From contig JANOMP010000230.1 in assembly GCA_031420365.1 (NCBI GenBank), positions 1-11,728 of the forward strand: a stretch of DNA of 11,728 nucleotides, written 5' to 3'. The position numbers and the translations under genes were made by a program. The notes beneath the pieces are model-generated. The model did no database searches. It was given only the letters and a program-made list of their open reading frames with translations, and was not told the origin of the DNA. Below are positions 7,220 to 11,728 of this stretch, piece by piece. The DNA comes from Leadbetterella sp031420365 (lineage in GTDB: Bacteria > Bacteroidota > Bacteroidia > Cytophagales > Spirosomataceae). How positions within the stretch are numbered: position 1 is the stretch's first letter; every line of letters starts with the position of its first letter.

Positions 7220-8639
7220 ACATTCTTACATTTTTTCCTTTTCTTTCCGTGAGGTCATCACCCAAATCATCCCTAGCTTCTTCGGCTAAATTTTGAAGTT
7301 GAGCTACAATTTCAGGATATAAAGATTGTACATCGTATCGTTCTGAAGGGTCACGACGTAAATCATATAATGCTAAGCCAGTAGGAATATTTTGTGTGAC
7401 TCCCCCTAAACCATCATTACCAGGAGCTTGGGTTTCATAGGAACGTCCCTTATGGGGTAAAACAAGTTTCCAACTTCCCAATCTAACTGCTTCTAATGCA
7501 TTTCTTTGATAATAATAATAAAAGGTCTTTCGAGTAGCTTCATTTAAATTTCCTTTTAATAAGGTTAGAAAGTCAATTCCATCAATTTTATTTTTTGGTA
7601 ATTCCGTCTTGCAAATTCGAGCTATAGTTGGTAGTATATCAATTGTAGAGGTAAGCTGATTACAAACCAACCCTGCTGGTGAGGTGCCTTTCCATCTCAT
7701 AATACAAGGAACACGATGTCCGCCTTCATAAGTTGTACCTTTCCCTTCTCTAAAACCACCTGCCGAACCCGCATGATTTCCAAAATTAAGCCATGGACCA
7801 TTATCACTGGTTAATATTATAAGTGTGTTTTCATCTAAGCCATTTTCTTTTAAAGCTTGAAGCACCTTTCCTACTGACCAATCAATTTCCATCATTAAGT
7901 CTGCATATAATCCTGCCTTACTTTTGCCTTTAAATTTTTCAGAAACTGCAATCGGTACATGGGGCATAGAATGTGGCAAATATAAGAAAAATGGCTTTTT
8001 TTTGTTTTTCTTTATAAATCTCACGGCATTTTCAGTATAAATTGTAGTGAGTTTAGCTTGGTCCTCAAGGGTTTTAATTTCCTCTATTTTCTCATTGTTT
8101 TCAATTAAAGGCAATACAGGATATTGAAACTTGTTTTGTCCTTGATTAACCGGTTTTCCATCAAAAGAAACTGGCCACATATCATTGGAATAGGGTAAAC
8201 CTACATATTCATCAAAACCATGTTGAAGCGGCAAAAATTGTTTTTGATACCCCAAATGCCATTTACCAAAAATGCCAGTAGCATAGCCTTTTTGTTTTAG
8301 CATTTCGGCAATTGTAGTTTCATCAGTATGAATACCGTTTTTGCTGTAAGGCATTAAGGCTCCTGAAATACTTAATCTATTTGGATAACAACCTGTTAAT
8401 AAAGCAGCCCTTGAGGCACTACAAACCGCTTGAGCAGTTAGGAAATTAGTAAATCTTATTCCTTCAGAAGCCATTTTATCTATGTTTGGAGTCTGATAAT
8501 TAATTGCCCCATTACAGCTTAAATCACCATAACCCATGTCATCCATATATATCAAAACAATATTAGGCTGATTTTCTTTTGCGGGACTACTGCTTTGTAA
8601 AACCAATAGTGTTAAAAGTCCATAAATAATTTTTTTCAT
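7200..8639 (-). CDS. Exported S1-type sulfatase (arylsulfatase A-like)
   Basis: The protein has 479 residues from the ATG at 8639. That start is preferred to an in-frame GTG at 8672 because it places a normal signal peptide (MKKIIYGLLTLLVLQSSSPA) at the N-terminus and leaves a 34-bp gap to the preceding gene. Numbering from 8639: the formylglycine motif is CSASR with Cys73 and Arg77, followed by LLTGCYPNR; the third position is Ala instead of Pro, a known variant. GKWHLG (125-130) supplies Lys126 and His128. Further expected residues are His227 (MPHVP), Asp279-Asn280 (SDNGP) and Lys300 (EGKGT). The C-terminal subdomain with WKLV and ALYDLRRDPSE is complete. All key residues are present, so it should be active in the periplasm once matured by the upstream FGE. 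The PYSNDMWP segment resembles arylsulfatase A/GALNS-type enzymes, but the substrate is not assigned. Confidence 0.95.
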   Translation of the reverse strand: MKKIIYGLLTLLVLQSSSPAKENQPNIVLIYMDDMGYGDLSCNGAINYQTPNIDKMASEGIRFTNFLTAQAVCSASRAALLTGCYPNRLSISGALMPYSKNGIHTDETTIAEMLKQKGYATGIFGKWHLGYQKQFLPLQHGFDEYVGLPYSNDMWPVSFDGKPVNQGQNKFQYPVLPLIENNEKIEEIKTLEDQAKLTTIYTENAVRFIKKNKKKPFFLYLPHSMPHVPIAVSEKFKGKSKAGLYADLMMEIDWSVGKVLQALKENGLDENTLIILTSDNGPWLNFGNHAGSAGGFREGKGTTYEGGHRVPCIMRWKGTSPAGLVCNQLTSTIDILPTIARICKTELPKNKIDGIDFLTLLKGNLNEATRKTFYYYYQRNALEAVRLGSWKLVLPHKGRSYETQAPGNDGLGGVTQNIPTGLALYDLRRDPSERYDVQSLYPEIVAQLQNLAEEARDDLGDDLTERKGKNVRMCGIVEE

Positions 8640-8673
8640 TTTTACTATTATTTTAATTCCTTTAAAAAACACT

Positions 8674-10378
8674 TTATTTTGTTGGCTTCCAAGGCCAAGG
8701 TTTAGCTTTTGTTCTGATTGCTTCCATTTCCCATTTTTCAGCCAATTCCTTGGTTTTCCCTGGATATTTTGCGGCTAAATTGATTCGTTCTGTAGGGTCA
8801 ATTTTCAAGTCATACAATTCCCATTTATTTTCATCTGCTTCTCCAAATGTTTTTTGTTTTCCAGTTTTTGAAACCAATTTCCAATCACCGATTCTGATGG
8901 CACGGTTACCAGAATGTTCCCAAAAGATAAAATCACGTTCAAGAGCCTTATTAAAAAATGCTGGGATTAAGACTTCTTCCCTCCATTACTTGTATTTCGT
9001 CCCCATTTAATTGCTTTGGGTATTCTATGCCTGTAATTGCCAAACAAGTTGCCATAATGTCAACTAAATGGGACGGTTGATTTCTTAATTGATTTTTAGT
9101 GGCTATTCCATTAGGCCAATGAATAATCAATGGGGAAGATATACCCCCTTCGTGTGTATATTGTTTGTAACTTCTAAAAGGAGTGTTACTTACATTTGCC
9201 CATTTCTCCCCATAATTTGACCACGAATTTGCATCTCCAGGTATTACGCCTCTTCCGCTTTTGATAAACCTTCCATCGCGGGTATAAACGGGCTTTTTAT
9301 CTAAAAATATGGCTTCTTGTGATTGTGGTTTCAATACTTTTTGTTCCTCAGTAAGAGGAATAGCTGGTTTATTAGTTTCGACGGGTTCGGCACAGCCGCC
9401 GTTGTCGTGCATATAAAATATGATTGTGTTTTCTAATTCGCCTTTCTTTTCAAGTGCGCCAATGATTTTCCCAATGCCTTCGTCCATAATATCGATCATC
9501 GCCGCATAAACTTCCATACGTTTTACTTGCCAGTCTTTTAGTGGTTCGTCTTTCCATGCGGGTATATCAACTCCTCGTTCTGTCAGAATGGTTTTATCAT
9601 CTATGATTCCTAATTTCTTAAGTTTATTGAACCGTTCCTCACGTATCACATCCCAACCTTTATCATAGACCCCCTTATATTTTTTAATGTCTTTCTCAGG
9701 TGCGTGATGCGGCCAATGAGCGGCTGTGTAAGCCACATACATGAAAAACGGTTGTTGTTTTGGATTTTCTTGAATAAATTTTACGGTAGTATCACTAATG
9801 GCTCTTGTATAATAAAAATCTTTATGGGGAGCAATAAAAGTATTGTTGCTAATTAAAGTACCAGGGTCATAATAACTTCCAGATCCATTAAGCGTACCAA
9901 AATATCGCTGAAAACCACGTTGAAGGGGCCAGTTGCTTTTGTCACCAATAGGATTCAAATCTTTTGCCAAATGCCATTTTCCAGTCATATAGGTTGCATA
10001 ACCTGCTCTTTTTAAAACCTCTGCAATGGTAAGTGCACTTTTACTTAAGTCGTCTTTATACCCTTCTTCCGTATAATTTTCAGTAGAAAGGTACCCCATA
10101 CTGGCTTGATGAGGGTACAAACCAGTAAGCAAAGATGCCCGAGTTGGGCTACAGCGAGCTGTATTGTAAAAGTGAGTAAACCTAAGTCCATTATTTGCCA
10201 AACGGTCGATATTAGGTGTTCTGATTTCTGAACCAAAACTCCCAATGTCAGAATAACCCATGTCGTCTGTCAAAATAATGATAACATTGGGCTTTTTACT
10301 TTGAGCTTTTATTTCGAATAAAATAAGTATTGAGAATAAGAAAATAAAAACGTTGCTAATAATTTTTAAACTATTCAT
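8674..10378 (-). pseudogene. Exported S1-type sulfatase (AtsA-like, probably S1_4) split by a one-base frameshift
   Basis: The main frame (10378 to 8951) encodes 475 residues: a signal peptide ending near IKA, Asp38-Asp39, formylglycine motif CSPTR (Cys76, Arg80), GKWHLA (Lys134, His136), His221, Asp325-Asn326 (HDNGG) and Lys405. It stops early at TAA after LNPSIF. The next frame, from 8952, continues as NKALERDFIFWEH, then GNRAIRIGDWKLVSK and WELYDLKIDPTERINLA, ending at 8674: this is the missing C-terminal subdomain. One T too many in a run of six at 8953-8958 explains the break; joined, the product would have about 567 residues. The long insertion before NTPFRSYK and HEGG resembles AtsA-like sulfatases. 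Either a recent mutation, a homopolymer sequencing error or +1 recoding could explain it. As written, the protein keeps every active-site residue but lacks about 92 C-terminal residues. It begins 9 bp after the FGE stop. Confidence 0.88.
8953..8958 (-). other. Frameshift site: six-T run before in-frame TAA in the sulfatase
   Basis: The mRNA reads ATT TTT TAA TAA in the upstream frame. Skipping one T gives ATT TTT AAT AAG and joins the two sulfatase parts. A UUU codon immediately before a stop, with a following U, would let tRNA-Phe slip +1 onto another UUU, as happens at CUU-UGA in prfB. No upstream stimulatory Shine-Dalgarno element is obvious. Confidence 0.6.
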
Positions 10379-10387
10379 AAAAAATAT

Positions 10388-11506
10388 TTATTTGTCAGAA
10401 ACACACCTAAATCCCAAATGCTCCATACCTGAATCAGGTGAACTTTTCATTCGGGCGGCCACTCTATATCCACTGCAATACGATTCATTACACAAGAAAG
10501 AACCCCCACGCATGGTTCTTTTGGGAACCGTGGGTTCGTCTGGATCATAACTGTTTTTAGGCCCTTTGGGATTATCAATAATTTTAATAGAAGAATTCTG
10601 TTCATAGTAATCGTGACGATAAAGGTCTGAACACCATTCCCAAACGTTTCCGCTCATATCGAATAATCCATAACCATTGGCTGGGAAAGATTTTACTGGA
10701 GATGCTCCATAAAATCCATCCTTGGTCTCATTTTTATAAGGAAAGCTCCCTTGCCAAAAATTACATTTATTTTTACCCAATTCTACATTTTCATTTCCCC
10801 AAGAATAAATATTATTTATGAGGTTTCCTCTAGCGGCAAATTCCCATTCCGCCTCAGTGGGAAGGCGTTTGCCCGCCCATTTGCAATAAGCGGTGGCATC
10901 GTCCCAGCTAATGTGGACAACAGGAAAATTTTCTTTACCTTTAATGTTACTTTTTGGCCCCTTGGGGCATTTCCAATCTGAATCGTGAGTCCATTGCCAC
11001 CATTGGCTATAATCTTGAAGATTTACTGCACCTTGCGTAGGTACAAAAACCAAAGAGGCTGCTTTAAGCATTTCTGCATCCGGTTTTTTGGTGTCTGGAG
11101 GTAAAGTTGCCTTTATTTCTTCCCAGTTTACATCTTTTTCAGCGGTAGTAATATAGCCCGTGGCTTTTACAAAGGCAGCAAATTGTTTGTTTGTAACCTC
11201 GGTAGCATCCATATAAAAACCTTTGAGTTTTACTTGATGTTTAGGAAGCTCGTCCTCTCTACCTTGTTCATTATCTGCACCCATTTCAAAAATCCCGCCT
11301 TCTATCCAAACCATTCTTTCCCTGTTCCCAGTTGAATTTGCATTAACATTATCCGCATTTTTGCTGTTTGAAGCAAATCTATTTGGAATTTTTGTTGTAC
11401 AGTAAGACATTTCTTCTTCATTCTTTTTTTTATTATACTGAAAATAAAAAAAGGAGGCCCCACCCAAAACAACAATAGCCAATACAATCCATTTTACGTT
11501 TTTCAT
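10388..11506 (-). CDS. Membrane-anchored formylglycine-generating enzyme (sulfatase maturase, SUMF1-like)
   Basis: The protein has 372 residues. An N-terminal hydrophobic segment (about residues 6-22) followed by a lysine-rich stretch looks like an uncleaved signal anchor, which would place the catalytic domain in the periplasm. From about residue 65 it is an FGE-sulfatase domain: MVWIEGGIFEMG, then YMDATEVTNKQF, HISWDDATAYCKWAGKRLP, TEAEWEFAARG, NFWQGSFP, GLFDMSGNVWEW and MRGGSFLCNESYCSGYR. The pair Cys339 and Cys344 matches the copper-binding catalytic cysteines of aerobic FGE (human Cys336/Cys341), and NSPD-like SSPDSG plus LGFRC close the domain. True FGE is therefore favoured over the many SUMF1-like paralogues without these cysteines. 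It would use oxygen to convert Cys in CxPxR or CxAxR to formylglycine. It is the first gene of the visible cluster and lies 9 bp before a sulfatase, so co-expression with its clients is expected. Confidence 0.93.
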   Translation of the reverse strand: MKNVKWIVLAIVVLGGASFFYFQYNKKKNEEEMSYCTTKIPNRFASNSKNADNVNANSTGNRERMVWIEGGIFEMGADNEQGREDELPKHQVKLKGFYMDATEVTNKQFAAFVKATGYITTAEKDVNWEEIKATLPPDTKKPDAEMLKAASLVFVPTQGAVNLQDYSQWWQWTHDSDWKCPKGPKSNIKGKENFPVVHISWDDATAYCKWAGKRLPTEAEWEFAARGNLINNIYSWGNENVELGKNKCNFWQGSFPYKNETKDGFYGASPVKSFPANGYGLFDMSGNVWEWCSDLYRHDYYEQNSSIKIIDNPKGPKNSYDPDEPTVPKRTMRGGSFLCNESYCSGYRVAARMKSSPDSGMEHLGFRCVSDK

Positions 11507-11552
11507 CTTTTCTAATTTAGGGTCTGCAGGAAGTTTTAAGTGATTATTTATC

Positions 11553-11575
11553 AGACTTTTAAAAGTAAAAAGTCT
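11553..11575. promoter_or_regulatory. Perfect 8-bp inverted repeat upstream of the FGE gene
   Basis: AGACTTTT (11553-11560) and AAAAGTCT (11568-11575) are exact reverse complements around a 7-base spacer, AAAAGTA. The left half also forms a 12-bp palindrome, ACTTTTAAAAGT, at 11555-11566. The element sits about 47 bp upstream of the FGE start, where an operator or 5' leader hairpin could act. It has no U-run terminator tail in the minus direction. No matched transcription factor is visible in the window, and no clear TAnnTTTG box was found nearby. Confidence 0.3.
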
Positions 11576-11728
11576 CGAAATAATTCAAAGAATTTGAAAA
11601 TATGAGGCTTTTTTTTGTAATTTGTGGTACTAAAGTATAATTACAAATCGAAGATACCCTGTTTTCTCTAGACTCCCTATATTCTCATAAATTTAATTTT
11701 TTCAAGAACCAAACTGATTTAGGGAAAC

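Noticed and set aside
7200..8639. CSASR in place of CxPxR in the second sulfatase as a sign of inactivity
   Set aside because: CxAxR is a known formylglycine motif variant, and all other active-site residues are present.
11507..11728. Bacteroidota -33/-7 promoter (TTTG and TAnnTTTG) upstream of FGE
   Set aside because: No pair with correct spacing was found on reading the minus strand; the promoter may lie beyond the window or diverge from consensus.
1..11728. CRISPR arrays, tRNA or rRNA genes, insertion sequences or phage genes
   Set aside because: No regularly spaced repeats, structural RNA signatures, transposase-like frames or terminal repeats were seen.

Overview
This window looks like part of a polysaccharide utilisation locus from an AT-rich marine-type Bacteroidota bacterium, most likely a flavobacterium. 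The evidence is the gene content (several exported S1-type sulfatases, a formylglycine-generating enzyme, KduI/KduD and a Tat-exported TIM-barrel isomerase), the AT-rich spacers and the lack of strong Shine-Dalgarno sites. The organism call is inference; no rRNA or other marker is present.

Every gene lies on the minus strand, so transcription runs from the right end to the left. In that order: an inner-membrane-anchored formylglycine-generating enzyme (FGE, 11506-10388); a sulfatase split by a one-base frameshift (10378-8674); a second, intact sulfatase (8639-7200); a small unexplained reading frame in the 134-bp gap that follows (7219-7097); KduD (7065-6304); KduI (6282-5452); a Tat-exported sugar phosphate isomerase/epimerase-like protein (5436-4516); a 174-bp AT-rich gap with repeats; a two-domain esterase (alpha/beta hydrolase plus SGNH hydrolase, 4341-2812); a badly damaged alginate-lyase-superfamily polysaccharide lyase (about 2831-1708); and a third sulfatase (1585-188). 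Spacings of 9, 34, 21 and 15 bp inside the two tight blocks (FGE-sulfatase-sulfatase, then KduD-KduI-isomerase) suggest operon transcription. The gaps of 134, 174 and 122 bp could hold internal promoters, but I found no convincing Bacteroidota -33/-7 pair. Positions 1-187 and 11507-11728 contain no gene that I can support; the latter holds a short perfect inverted repeat.

The genes fit breakdown of a sulfated, probably acylated, uronic-acid-containing polysaccharide. FGE would oxidise the sulfatase cysteine to formylglycine, the sulfatases would remove sulfate, the double esterase would remove acyl groups, and a lyase would cut at uronic acids. The 5-keto-4-deoxyuronate formed from unsaturated uronate would then pass through KduI and KduD to 2-keto-3-deoxygluconate. 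The Kdu branch points to a glucuronate-, galacturonate- or iduronate-type substrate (ulvan-, glucuronan-, pectin- or glycosaminoglycan-like) rather than to the usual alginate route. No SusC/SusD pair, glycoside hydrolase or regulator lies in this window.

The main oddities are signs of decay or recoding. The lyase has no signal peptide, two in-frame TAA codons nine codons apart, a frameshift at a run of seven A and an Arg where the catalytic His is expected. One sulfatase has a frameshift at a run of six T directly before a TAA, in a context that would allow +1 slippage. Another sulfatase has Asn in place of the active-site His of the GKWHLG motif.
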